NCBI GenBank assembly: GCA_023053545.1
Contig: JAKZAN010000004.1
Location: 5,952,001 to 6,016,000 of the forward strand
From: Lepidurus packardi
Lineage: Eukaryota; Arthropoda; Branchiopoda; Notostraca; Triopsidae
Reading direction: 5' to 3'
Length of the DNA stretch: 64,000 nucleotides
The notes below the pieces were generated by a model, which saw only the letters and a program-made list of their open reading frames with translations, did not search any database and had not been told where the DNA came from. This document shows, one piece after another, positions 23,601-34,958 of the stretch (its first letter is position 1; each line of letters begins with the position of its first letter). The position numbers were made by a program, and so were the translations under genes.

Positions 23601-23952
23601 ATAGATAGACTAAGCCATGGACTAAGCTAACCCAAACTCCATCAATTGCCTGATCTCTTAGGAGCTGCTGTCATCTGTGGTGATAATATTTTAGTTGTGC
23701 TCCCTATGGCCCGAAACCGTAACCTTGAAAAAAGAGCGCGGTTTTTTACACTTGTTTATAAGATTTTAGAGCGTGCGCCATACATCAAGATGGCGAGTTT
23801 CACAGGCTTTAAAAAGTGTTGAAAAAATTGAGCAGTTTTGTAAAATATTTTTTAGCAGTATTTTTGTGTACAAAAAATCCAAGTGGGGGCCCCCCAAGCA
23901 GCCGGGGCCCGGGACAAATCGCCCCACCCGCCCCCCCCTCTGGGCGGCCCTG
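20645..23952 (-). mobile_element. Complete hAT-superfamily DNA transposon
   Basis: The ends are 16-base perfect terminal inverted repeats, CAGGGCCGCCCAGAGG at 20645 and its complement ending at 23952. Both sides carry the same 8-bp target duplication ACTGGATC (20637-20644 and 23953-23960), the length typical of hAT. It is 3308 bp long with GC-rich ends, and carries one transposase gene on the - strand. Intact repeats, a perfect duplication and an open reading frame all suggest a recent insertion. Confidence 0.95.
20877..23574 (-). CDS. hAT transposase, ZMYM1/TTF-type
   Basis: Likely two exons, 23574-23379 and 23317-20877, joining in phase over a 61-bp GT-AG intron, for about 878 residues. 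The first exon starts MKRNHPSGAQKRKLKRDRD, the usual opening of this transposase type. A TTF/BED-like zinc-finger region follows (RDWLVWSDSVGGLFCFSCCLF, then NWHKLHEKLRNHEKS..H), then a DUF4371-type RNase-H-like core, and a C-terminal hAT dimerisation domain (LPVSVASAERSFSKMSLVKNHLRSTM, RLNHLLILSIEH). It would bind the element's ends and catalyse cut-and-paste. An alternative start is the ATG at 23384, giving 835 residues without the basic N-terminus. Confidence 0.9.
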
Positions 23953-23960
23953 ACTGGATC

Positions 23961-25409
23961 TGTAGCGAAAGTCGCGCGTCAACCTTGTCGTCGTACGCGT
24001 AACGCCAGTGTGAAGCAAGAAGTTGATATGTCAAAATTCCCTTAAAAATCATCCAGTTTACAGAAAAGTGAAATTTAGGGAGTTAAAGCGTAGGTTACGG
24101 CCGTTCTGATAATGGGAGCTTCGAAAGTGCGGATTTCTTCTCCAAAGAGATATGATCATCGAAAGTTTAGAGATTTAAGCGTTGCCGCTGCGGCTTTTTG
24201 ATCATTTAAGACCTGTGTGAAGAACTCTCCTAAAACAATTGGCTGACCATTTGGACTTATAATTCGATCCAAATGGTCAGCCAATTGTTTTAGGATTGTT
24301 GGAATGTTTGGAATGGAGTTGATCGAAGGAATGAATTGTTTTAGGATTGGTATAGGGATTGTTAATCCCTAATGGATTTGTAATTCCATTAGGAATTACT
24401 CCCGATCTAACCGGAGAATAAAGCTTATCGTCTAATTTGACCCAGATCAACATTTCGGTGACTTATTATACTTAGCTCATATTCAGGCAGCCAAGAACAC
24501 CTAGACCAGTATGCCGAGTGTCAGGTCACACGGCGCCTTTCCTTCTCACTCATGGGGACCATTTGCTTTTGACCGATCATTCCCTTTGTCTAATTGTTTA
24601 GCCTATTCAGCACACTCCAGACCAAGCATGTTTATAAAACGCGCTCCCTGTCCTGCTCGGTTCCTCTCCTCCCTTGGTTTTTAGTCAGATGCTTGCTCGC
24701 GCAGTCTTGATTAGATGCTAGTGACTTACTGACCACACCGCTTTATAAATTGTACCGACGAATAGACTGAATCTTGTACGGGATTTTACTGTTCAACCAA
24801 CCCATACCCTCTGCTCAACCGACCAAATCAATTCCAATAGCCCAAAATGGTTTTCTACGCCTGTACTATAACATATGAGAAGATAGTTTTGTGAGTTTAG
24901 TTCCCATTTAATGGTGTTTAACGATAGTGTATATCACTGAATTTCTGGGTCGAACCACCCTTGTAAATATAACTTTCAAAAAGCAATTCAAGCCCTGTGA
25001 GACGTCTCGTCTTGCTCGCAGTGATAGGTTGATAACGAAGGCCGAGAGTTGGCGTTGCATGTTTTGTCATTCAGCTTCGATAAAAGCGTGTTTTGTTGTC
25101 GGTATCACGTGTTGAATCAAATAAATTTTACGTTAATATTCCTTAGAACAGAACGTGACGACGTCAACTGGTAAGTGTATATGCTAAAGCAAATGGTAAT
25201 CTGAAAAAGTTTCTTAAAAAAAGTTTCTTAAAAAAGGTATATAACTATCTAATAATTTTTGTCTGATTTTCATAATTTTACTTATTTTTATTTTATTTTC
25301 AAGTCTTCCAGTCTATGTTGATAAGAATCAACTAGCGTCTTTTACTAAGCAAACTACAGTTTTGTTTGGTTGTTACAGATTTGCTCTGCCGAGCTGAGGT
25401 GTTTTAACC
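23961..25409. other. Intergenic stretch upstream of EDC4
   Basis: It contains a cluster of stem-loops (24228-24400, listed separately) and a TTTATAAAACGCGC TATA-like site near 24630. It is otherwise noncoding as far as I can see. Confidence 0.4.
24228..24295. repeat. 28-bp perfect inverted repeat, 12-base loop
   Basis: Arm 24228-24255 (TCCTAAAACAATTGG...) is repeated inverted at 24268-24295 with no mismatch. It is followed by two smaller hairpins: AGGGATT/AATCCCT and CCTAATGGA/TCCATTAGG, up to about 24397. The phrase AATTGTTTTAGGATTG also recurs downstream. It could be the end of a foldback or MITE element; no target duplication was found. Confidence 0.85.
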
Positions 25410-28400
25410 ATGGAAGATGTAAATTCCGTTGATCTGTTCCTTGGACTAGGAGGTTCAAATAAGTTACCTCAAACTATGTAAGGCACAGTTAATGAAGTAT
25501 ATACGGTAATATTAATAATTTAATTGATATTCATAGTCAATTAAAAGGCATAGATCCCTATGAGAGCGTGGCACTGAAATCCAGTGAAGTATTTATTCAT
25601 CCCAGTATCCCAAACCACACAGATAGTAGTCCGTCACTTAAAGTTCGTAACATTGTCGACGCTCAATGGGAAAAGACTTACCACAATGGTAACCTGATTG
25701 CCATGGATGATAACGGAATTTTTCTTGCTTATGGCATGAGGGGTAAATTGCTGCTTCTTTTATATCATTCCCCGAATTAGGCCCTAAAAATTATTCTCTT
25801 CTTTTAACACAGTCCCTGGCAAAGCAAATGGAGTTGTCCGCATCATCCATCGTCCTACGAACCAACGCTTTCTCCTGAAAGGATTTAGGGGCGTTATTCG
25901 TGACGTTCAATTTTCGCACACAAAAGACGCACTATTTTCAGCTGCTGTGGATGAATTTGGCATAGCCATGGTTCACGAAATAATTGTCGACAATGGATCA
26001 ATCTCGTAAGTAGTACAGGCTAATATTGCTGAGTTACTACTATATTTGTACGAAATTTTGGAAGGTACCCTCTTTTGTTTCAAATCGAGCGTCCTGTAAC
26101 TGAAGCCACGAGTGAATATCGTCGAGTGGTTTGGTGCCCTTATATCCCAGATCCTGATGCTGTGTCTGGCGTAGATCCAGCCAAACTCTTGCTATTGTTG
26201 TCTGACAACCAGGTAAGACGACTCATCCCTTTTCAAATGTTACGTGTAATTATTTTTCGTGGTTTAGGCTGAAGTGTGGCATATTGGCACAGTTTGTGCA
26301 AACCAAGTTTCATTGCCTGTGGCTTTATCGCCCTATGAAAAGCCTGTGAATGAGGGATTAATTCGCATTCTTGGATTGGGAAATGCAACGCTTGTTGATG
26401 GGTCGTTGTCACCAGATGGGTCGGCAGTAGCTATCGCCTCTATGGATGGCAACGTCTACTTTTTCCAAGTATAGACCTGTGGAACAATGTTCTGAATCTT
26501 TCATAAAAGTCCCACCCGATCCGATCAAACGATCTGATCGGATCGGCTGGATGTTGCGCTGTAAAGTGGCAATGATCGGATTGATTTTTTCGGGATATTT
26601 ATCGATAAAATAAGGCCCTCTAGTGGTAAAATGTTCGATTTTTATTTATAATTTCTAAATTTTTGAAACTGCAGTTGATTGTTATTATTTTTTTTCATAA
26701 AATGATCTAATCTTTGACGTTTGATCGGATATTTGATCGTATCAGATCTTTAACCGATTCAGATCTAAACAATTGTAATTCAGATCTTCTAATATTGGTC
26801 GGATCTTTGATCATATCAAAGATCGTTTTTAAAATTTTATTAGAATTGTTCGAATCGGATCGGCCGAAGTGGACGAATGATTGAAAGTAATCTAAGATCC
26901 GACAAAAAAAAAGAGATCCGGAACACTGCTGTCGATATCATTGGTTTTCTACAATTGTGCATAAGTTACATTTCTGTTTTACAGTTTAACTTAAATGCCT
27001 GGACGGCTATCAATGTGCACGTTTGGGAACCCCACGGCGGTAAGCCCCTGTCTTCTTTGCATTTCCTGGATGATACCAAGAATCCCAAAGCAGAGTATGT
27101 ATTGTTAATCAATCGTGCCTTTCTAAAGTAGTATCGATTCTATTTTTGTCGTTTTTTAGTGAACAGTATTGGAAGTATGCTATCACTGGGGCAAATAACA
27201 ACAGTGAAATTAAAATGTGGTATTGCGATACGTGGAAGTGTTATCAAACCATATATTTACAGTCCAACACTGGTATAAATCAGTTGAAAGCCAAGCTGGA
27301 CCGGAGTGCTTCTTTTCTCTTACTCTCGGACATCCAAAATCGTTTTTTGTTTATCTTCAACTTGAGTAGCGACGAAACCCAGGCGTCTATTTTAGCTATG
27401 ACGCAATTTAATCTAAGGTTCCCCATGATTAGCTATCATGTCTTGGATGCAGGATGGAAGAAACACAAAAGGGGCGGGTATGGTCAAAATGGTGAAGAAA
27501 CAGACGGTAAAGAGATTTGCTTTCAATTCGGATTTGGACTTATTCATATAAATTTTTCTATATAGCTGAGCGAGACGAAGAGGAAGAGTATCAGCAAGTG
27601 GTCGTGATCGACTTGGTATTCATTCAGCCCAATTCCTTGCAAGAATGTCAGGTTGTGTTCCAGCCAGACTTACCTGCAGTTGAGCTTTATAGAAATATGG
27701 ATTCTTTGTCAACCTTATCCACAAGTTTAGATGGTAACTAGAGTCATGTTACCTTTTTAGGTTGAATTTTATGTGTTAATTTCCTACAGTCGGCATCTGC
27801 TTAGACACCAGCAGTTCTAGCGAGCCAGAACTGGCCTTCCAATCCGTCAACGAGGGTACTTTTTCCGCTTCAGCCAATGCATTAGATAACCATTTTGTAA
27901 ATGCGAGCAATTTGAGCTCGATTCTGATGCCACCGGATGCCTTTCATTCACCAAACAGAACCGGTACAGAATCCGTCCAATCGAATAAGGTATGTGATGA
28001 ATTCATATCTATCTTTCTGACTTTTAAGTGAATACCCTTTTGTGCAGACTGTGGTGCCGGAGTGTTCGTCGCCAACTGACCTCTTCGGATCGAATCCTGC
28101 CCAAGCCCAGCAAGATATGCTAGCATTGTCTAGTCCACGCTCGACATCGAAAATGTCGAATATAGCCACAACTACAGCTGTTAGTGGCGGTTCTAGCCCC
28201 TCTAGAGAGGTGGAAGACATCCTTAACCCACAGGCAATGCTGCCGAAACCCCTGGAACCATCCAAACCGCTTGCTAATTACTCACCTGGTATTGACAGAG
28301 GAGCTGCGCTACTTAATGCCATGGCTGGACTTAACCCCAACATGGCATCAGCGCAAGATAACCAAGTAACGTAGAAAATTTCCTTTTGCAGTATCCGAAA

Positions 28401-31226
28401 AGGTTTCCAATCACAATTTGTGTCACTTTCAGACAGCCCCGGCTGCTAGTAATAAACTGGACCAGTTGTTTAGTGCATTGGAAATAAATCGTGATGCTGA
28501 TAACACTGTGAGCTGGTCGCCCAATATAGCAGTGGGCAATACTCACGATTTTGAGCCAGTTCCTACGCCAATGGCGAACCAACAGTTACAGGCCATGGAC
28601 AGGAACGTGAATTTATTAGTCCAGCTGATGCAAAGTCAGCAAGAAACGATAGAAGTAATTTGTATCGTTAAAGCAAGTGATGCATTATTTTTATAAATCT
28701 TTGCGTTTTCACGTAGGGTCTGCGGAAACAAGTACAAGAAAACGTCACAGGAACTCAAGGGCTACGGAAAGAGTTGGAAGAGATGCGCCGCGTTTCAGCT
28801 TCTGTGCCAGCGGATCAGTTTGGACGCTTGGAAACGCTTATTAAAACTAACCAAGAACACAGTCAGCAAGTTTTGCTGAACACGATTTCACAGACTGTTG
28901 TTAACGCCCTGAATTTCAAGGTTGAGAACTTGCTGAAATCGGAGATGGCCGCCATATCTGCTGGTATGTATCAACCTCCTTCAGTTTGGGTTATACAATT
29001 TAACGAAGTTCTCATTGTAGAGTTTGCCCGTTCTTTGGAGCCCATGCGGAAGCAATTTGCTGCAGAACGAGCACAGTTCTTGGGATCGTTGGAAGTAAGC
29101 ATCAAAGACCAAGTGACGCAATTGGTCAAAAGCAAGAGTTTGGTGGACGAATGGAGCCAAACCATGAGTAACACATTGCAGCCTGTTGTTTTACGCAGTG
29201 TGAAAGATACGTTAGCAACTCACGTGGTTCCCAGTTTCGAAAAGCTATGCCAAAACTTGTTTGGACAGCTCAATGATGTGATGAGTAAAGGTCTCAAAGA
29301 ACGTAAGTTATTTATTATTTTATTTTATTATTATTAATATTATTTATTATTATTATTTATTATTATTATTTATTATTATTATTTATTATTATTATTTATT
29401 ATTATTATTATTTATTGTTATTTTATTTATGTACAGTGGGTGGTCGGTTAACGAACACCTAACAGAACCAATAGATTCTCCGGTTAAAACCCGGAGACCA
29501 ACATGACACTATGGTATCATATTGTTGCAAAACGTTCTCTGGAAAAGAATGATAAAAGATGTCATTCGAGTTGAACATTGGTACAGTGGAACCTCTCTTA
29601 ACGAGCACCTCTCATAACGAGTAATTCGCATAACGAGCAAAAAAAAAAAAATTTGAAAAAATTGCTCCCTTAACGAGCGATATTTCGCATAACGAGTGAC
29701 GCAGAAAGGGAAGTCACGTAACGTACGAGTCACTTGTGAGCCGGGACTCATCAGTTTCGCTTAACGAGTGTTTCACATAACGAGCAAGATTCTGGAACGA
29801 ATTATGCTCGTTAAGAGAGGTTCCACTGTAGTTGTATTGTAAATGAATTAGGTTAGCTTAAATTAAAACTTGTACTTTCTTTCACTCCATTAGCTGAAAA
29901 AAAATTAATTGTTCGAAAAATTTGACAGCGGGATACATTACACCCGTCTTGTCGCTAAAGTCCAGAGAACATGTTGCACAGAACAAATACAAGAAGAAGC
30001 GACGTTGTGTGTAAGATTTGTCAACACGTTCTCCGGATTATATGTTATTACATATTGTAGTATTGTATTATTACATATTATTACAAATCATTTGTATTAT
30101 TACATATTGTGTTATTGTTATTACACATAAAAAACGAGAGTGAGAATTTATCTAATTTTTTATTTATTTTTTTGGGTCTACAAAACGAAGTAATCAAATT
30201 CCCATTAAAATCTATGGTAAATCGATCATAGGTTAACGAACATCTTTTTGGAACGGATTATGTTCGTTAACCGATCACCCACTGTATTTATGTTCATTTT
30301 TATAATGCAAATTACTATTAACTCTTTTCCTATCTATCTTTTTTACTAGTGTTCCAAGCCGTTGAAAATCAAATGGATAAAAGTCGTCGGATACAGGACA
30401 AGTCCAAGGATCAAGGCCGGGAACAGATCACAGCAGCAACAGAGAAGCTTTCCAGTGTAGGAGAACAGATGAAGGCCCTGATTAACGTAGAAATGGGCAC
30501 GATCAACCAAGCCATTAATAAGTATACATTTCTGCATGTAGTGAAACTACGCAAATGCTAAATTCTCTGACCTTTAGGTTGCCAGAGCAAATTAATGGAC
30601 GCGTTACTGCAAGTTTACGCGATGAAATGACACGCCTTACTAAAGAACACAGGCATAGTTTGGAAGGAGCGATAGCAGCGGTACAAGAAGCTGTAGTCCG
30701 CGCTGGCACGCCAGCTCCTGTACCGTCGTCACCAGCAACTCCTGCTGTGCCAAGTATTGCCACTTTGAAGCAAATGCTGGCTACGGGGCGTACGGTTGAA
30801 GCTTTCCAAGCTGTAAACAAATGCATAGTATTTTACCTTGCTGGAATCCTCTAATATTTCTTGTTCTTAATACAGGCCTTGTCAGCAATTGATCTGAAGA
30901 TATTGACGTCAGTGTGCGAACTGGTTGACCCGCAAACTTTGTTTTCCTCGCAAGTTACGCCTTTGCCACAGTATGTGCTATTATCGCTGATTCAACAATT
31001 GTCTTCGGATTTGAGCACTGGAACGGACTTGAAGTTGAAGTATCTAAAGGAAGCGTTGATGGTGTTGGACCCAGAAGATCCCCAGTTGCGTGGGCACGTT
31101 CATGGTGTGGTCTCGTCTCTAATACAGCAGCTCGAATGTCAAGTGTCCTTGCACGCTAGGAGCCCGAAAGTAAAAGAATTGCGAATGCTGCAAATGATGG
31201 CTCAATCAGTTTTGTCTAAGCTGTAA
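25410..31226 (+). CDS. EDC4: Enhancer of mRNA-decapping protein 4
   Basis: Sixteen phase-consistent exons starting at 25410, 25537, 25813, 26065, 26268, 26985, 27160, 27566, 27790, 28048, 28433, 28717, 29021, 30350, 30578 and 30876; 1155 residues (human 1401). EDC4 is the P-body scaffold that couples DCP1 and DCP2 for mRNA decapping. Seen: an N-terminal WD40 region (GKANGVVRIIH, LLKGFRGVIRDVQFSH, GSLSPDGSAVAIASMDGNV, WEPHGGKPLSSLHF, ITGANNNSEIKMW), a Ser/Pro-rich linker with LMPPDAFHSP, a helical coiled-coil region (EFARSLEPM..) and the C-terminal EDC4 domain (LSAIDLKILTSVCELVDP, LLSLIQQLSSDLSTGTDLKL). Start ATG is in context AACCATGG. The 1-kb intron 29303-30349 holds nested transposons; intron 26469-26984 holds a GATC-rich repeat. 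Confidence 0.97.
26512..26880. repeat. GATC-rich repeat in EDC4 intron
   Basis: This intronic segment is dense in GATC and GGATCGG words, with inverted similarity between its start (CCCGATCCGATC) and its end (ATCGGATCGGCCG). It could be a decayed MITE or a local repeat; the ends are not sharp. Confidence 0.45.
29310..29418. repeat. (ATT)n microsatellite
   Basis: About 110 bases of TTATTA-type repeat inside the EDC4 intron, directly before the outer Tigger-like element. Confidence 0.9.
29434..30284. mobile_element. Tigger/pogo-like inverted-repeat element (outer)
   Basis: The ends are inverted repeats beginning CAGTGGGTGGTCGGTTAACG at the left and complementary CGTTAACCGATCACCCACTG at the right (two mismatches). 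Both are flanked by TA, the target duplication of the Tc1/mariner-pogo class. It is 851 bp long with no transposase frame and lies in an EDC4 intron. Another element has inserted into it at 29584-29828. Confidence 0.88.
29584..29828. mobile_element. Tigger/pogo-like MITE (inner, nested)
   Basis: A 245-bp element with near-perfect ends, CAGTGGAACCTCTCTTAACG and its inverted copy (CGTTAAGAGAGGTTCCACTG), flanked by TA on both sides. Internal motifs TAACGAG recur several times. It has no coding capacity, so it needs a transposase from elsewhere. It lies wholly inside the outer element and so inserted later. Confidence 0.92.
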
Positions 31227-32300
31227 GCTTCCTCCATTTCCTTTTGCGTTTCGCTTTTTTGGGGGTTTTTAGTTGTTATATCGGCTGAAACGTCTTTCCA
31301 TTATCAGTTACTCAGAAATTTCTAATGCTGTCATTTACTCGTTTTACGATACAACTGGAGTAATAGTTGTAAAGCCGCGCTTTGTTGAATTGGCCAAACA
31401 TTTTCCATCCAAGAAGAATACAGAGATAACAAAAAAATAGAGACGCTTAAATGACTTTTTTGATAGATTTTTTGGACTGGTCTTTGCCTTTCAAAGTTAA
31501 TCTAGAACCTGCATTCGATGATTTTCAAAGTGCGTCCCGAGACTTATCAACTGCGATATAAGCAGTTCACAGGACTACACTTGAAATTGTACTTAGTAGT
31601 TTCATTTCTTAGTGAAATTTTGTCTTAGAGCAGTTTTTGGAATGCGGTTCATGAGTCAAGTTTTAAGAAAAATACATGTAATTTTCTTCAAAACAAGTTT
31701 TTGTGATATGGTGCGTGTCCCGCAATATTTTTTTGTATTCACTACGAGAGCATTATTTGGCTTTCAGTACGATAAAAGTAAAAGAGGTCGGTGTTCAAGG
31801 CGGACAAAAGCTGTATGCTACCACACTATGTAGAGTACAGCATACATTAGCTTTGTTCACATGTTGTATTTATAGAAGTTTCAACACAACTTTTACGTAA
31901 GCTTATGACCAAGTGGATAAGGCGCAAACCTTTAGTACGAGAGGTCCTCAGATCGAAACCTGGTCTAAGCACTTTATTTCGTCGAATAAACGAAATATTA
32001 AATAGTCCCTTTCTCTGTACCTTTTGCTTCCCGGCTAGGTTCCTATACCCATATTTGAAATTGTGATTCTGAAGCATCACGAGAGCGAATATCGGAAACA
32101 GGAAAGGAGCAGGGGTGTTCGGAACAGGGAAGGGGCGAGGCTCTCAATTTTTGACGATTTTTGAAGGGGACCCCCTTGATCGTGCAGGAATCCTTATGGA
32201 AAAAAGCCCAGAAAACGCTTTTCCAGATTGAAAAGAGACCACGCCTCCTTTTTTGTCCAATCACCAATAGGATTCGCCCTTTTTGTACAGGCCACACCTC
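31227..32300. other. Intergenic, repeats only
   Basis: 3' flank of EDC4. Apart from a tRNA-like fragment at 31901-31970, I see no supported gene; several frames in it are chance. Confidence 0.4.
31901..31970 (+). repeat. tRNA-like / tRNA-derived fragment
   Basis: An A-box-like TGACCAAGTGG and B-box-like AGATCGAAACC are spaced as in a tRNA, and the ends can pair as GCTTA/TAAGC. The anticodon stem-loop and T stem do not fold canonically, so this is more likely a degenerate tRNA or SINE remnant than a working gene. Confidence 0.3.
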
Positions 32301-32305
32301 CTTCC

Positions 32306-32460
32306 GCGGATTTTTTGAGCAATCACGGAAACCATTTCCCGAATTTTCGCTTTATAAAAACAAATTACAAATCGTACACCCCTTTTAGCGGATTTTTTGA
32401 AAAATCATGGAAACATTTAACACATTTTCGCTTTTATTAAAGAAAAAATACAAATCGTAA
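32306..32460. repeat. Diverged two-copy tandem repeat, period about 82 bp
   Basis: GCGGATTTTTTGA...ATCACGGAAAC...TTTTCGCTTT...TACAAATCGTA occurs from 32306 and again, diverged, from 32388. Confidence 0.6.
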
Positions 32461-33010
32461 AACAAGGACATTTTTGAAAACTAGATTTTACGGGGAACGT
32501 TTTGGTGTAACAAATAACCAAATGAGGGATTCCGGAGGAAGCAAAACATCTCATTTCCATAATTTTAGAATTTTTAGCCAACACCCACACTTGAATCCCT
32601 TCGGGCTCTTCCAGCTGCCGACCCAATTGGTCAAAACGTAGCTGTGGTTGTTTTTGTTGCTCCGTTTGCCGTTTCACATTCTCTGCCAGTGACTAAAAAA
32701 ATACTACGGAAAATATAGAGTAACACCCATGAAACATACAATGGCAATTAAGAAAATAAAACAAGACACTCACCTCCAACTTCCGTGGAATTGCTTCCTC
32801 TTCACGCTTCCTTAAAAACGAGAACGTGTCCGTTTCGATACGGGCCGTTTCCATACAGTCCCAAAGGTCAACTGACAGCTTGGCTAACCCTTGTGCGCGC
32901 GCTTGGTAGCCGGCAGTGAGTGTCTGTAAGCTTTTCCCATCTCAGCTTCACAGACTCCAAATGATCCATTTTGGACGCCAATGACGCTCGAATACATCAG
33001 TTCTAGCGTT
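32417..33010 (-). pseudogene. Decayed coding fragment, coiled-coil, unrecognised
   Basis: Two protein-like blocks on the minus strand sit between good splice sites. 32935-32774 reads AKLSVDLWDCMETARIETDT then FLRKREEEAIPRKLE before a GTGAGT donor; about 32693 onward reads SLAENVKRQTEQQKQPQLRF then DQLGRQLEEPEGIQVW. Farther upstream a third block (KMDHLESVKLRWEKL) is in a different frame. Charged helical composition suggests a coiled coil. The frame break and lack of a start point to a gene fragment or pseudogene. I do not recognise the family. Confidence 0.4.
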
Positions 33011-33527
33011 AAAAAAATACCGTCCTTCAATCGCTTCCATCAATAAAAAAACATCTTAAAGATACCTGCGACGGCAAATAGTAGACTTGCATCTCACTGA
33101 CTTGCATCCCACATTTGACAGTAAGACTCCAGGCTCAGGTCTTAATGACCCATTCCAACTTTCACAAGGTACAGTACGTTTTAAAGATAAAAGACCCAAA
33201 CAAAACGTACTGTCCTAATGGCCCGCAACTTGCGCGTCTGGAAACAGTGCTGCGAATAGCCGTCCATTCGGAACGGTAAGTAATTGATGTAACATGGAAT
33301 TAATGGATGAATTGAAATATGTGAATAGACAGTAACACGCAATATTATCCGAAGCAAATTGTTTAAATTGAATAAACTGTTTCTTTCTCTTTACGCAGAC
33401 GAAGGAGAATAAGAGGCTTATTATTGTAAATAAACCGTATTGAATGCCATAAAGCGGAAGGTTTTTAAAACACCTTGCGCGTTTACTAATGGCCGTTAAG
33501 CTTATTCTCAACAGTGGCAGTTTAAAT

Positions 33528-34951
33528 CAGGCCCGTACCCAGGATTTTTTTTCGGGGGGGTTTTTAACCCGAGAACTTGAAATCCTATTTTTTTTTTTTT
33601 CAATTTAATATGGGCTTGAGCATAGCTCGTTGCCTCTTCTTTATTGACTATTTAATCCTATTTTTTTTTTTTTCGTATACCATCTTAATCTATCAAGTTT
33701 TCCATATAGAATGTAGAGAGTTAGACGATAACTATATACACATAAAGTTAATTTTCAAATTCAAACTAGCGAGAGTTTTTTTGACGTTTAGCCTGCCGCT
33801 GTGACGTTGGTTCATGTTACACCTTACGGAGGTAATATCCGGTTTCTGATGCGAACCCTTACCCCCTGTTTCTGCCGCGAAGAACAGACAGGGCATACAG
33901 AATGCTCCGTCTTCAGACGGAGAATAGGAAAGCCACGAGAAACGACTAAGCCAGGCAATTTGAAATTTTAGGTTTCTTGGTCCCGTAACGGGGAAACGGG
34001 AAGAAAAATCAGGTACCCATGTAGATTTAAGTAAGTTAAGTTTCATAGTGGAGTCTAGCTAAGAGGACATGCTAACAAATTTTCCTATGTCGTTTGGAAA
34101 AGCGGAAACCCGAGAAGTGGACGAGCTACCTGACGTGCAATCCTGCTTTTTTACTTCTTCAGAAGTATTTGCTAGCAAAGTCTCTATGGACACGAAAGAA
34201 ATAGGTGAAACACTAATATTATTCTCTGCGGGCAGCAGAGAAGTACCTGGTTGCGATCCATTGGAATCGCCTGTGGCCTCTTGCTGGGTAGCTGCCAAGT
34301 CCTCTCGAGTAGTTGAACACCCAGGTCCAGGTGTTACAGAATTTTCCACCTTTACTGCCTTAGGTAGGAAGTAAGATTTGAAGTCTACTTTGCGCTTCAT
34401 AACTCAACCTGTGAAATGATCACAGACCTAAACTGAGGTAACGAATTGAGAAACTAGCGAATACGACCTAACACGCTAAGCTTGTTGTCTGGGAAGTCTC
34501 AGATATGAAACTGAGCTAGCTTGACTTCGACCACGTTTAAAAACTCCCGTGTTTTCCTTTCCACTCCTTTCTGCAAGACAGGAAGGGGATAACACGGGGG
34601 AAAGAAAAAGTTACAAAAATGATACTTGTGGGGGAGAAACAGCGAAGGCCCGAAGGAACGCAACGCAGGAAGAACATATGAAGGTTTCTACAGCTCGCCT
34701 TCCTTGCACAGCTTTCCGGTAAGGAAAGGGCAAAGGGGGATACGAAAAAGGAGAAAAGTTATCGCGTTGTTCGAGCTTCAAAACAGTCAAACAAAACCAA
34801 AGCTCCATTCGAAATAAACTTCTCAAGTACCATATGCTAGAAAAACGTATATTTTCGTATACGAAATACGAATACGAAAACGTATACGAAAAACGTATAT
34901 CACGGGAAACATTTCGGGGGGGGGGGGGGGGTTAAACCGCCCCCCTGGCTG
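33528..34951 (-). mobile_element. Internally deleted hAT element
   Basis: The left end CAGGCCCGTACCCAGGATTT is typical of a hAT family; the right end reads CCCCCCTGGCTG. Both sides carry TTTAAAT (33521-33527 and 34952-34958; the shared G would make eight). The right terminal repeat looks shortened. Inside, on the minus strand, is only the N-terminal part of a TTF-type transposase (34400-33732): basic MKRKVDFKSYFLPKA, acidic linker, NDIGKFV, then TWVPDFSSRFPVTG, AFCMPCLFFA and a basic HSGRLNVKK. The RNase-H-like core and dimerisation domain are absent, so it is non-autonomous. Different family from the 20.6-kb element. Confidence 0.8.
34840..34901. repeat. CGTATACG-type subterminal repeats of hAT element
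   Basis: Several copies of ACGTATA, CGTATACGAAA and CGAATACG in both orientations within 60 bases of the element's right end. hAT transposases are known to bind subterminal repeats, so this could be such a cluster. A G-tract of about 14 bases follows. Confidence 0.6.
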
Positions 34952-34958
34952 TTTAAAT

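Noticed and set aside
24297-24850. Possible solo LTR (TGTTGGAATG start, TATA-like site inside)
   Set aside because: No matching CA end, no flanking duplication and no internal coding nearby; evidence too thin.
31901-31970. Functional tRNA gene
   Set aside because: A and B boxes are only approximate and the anticodon arm does not fold; kept only as a tRNA-derived remnant.
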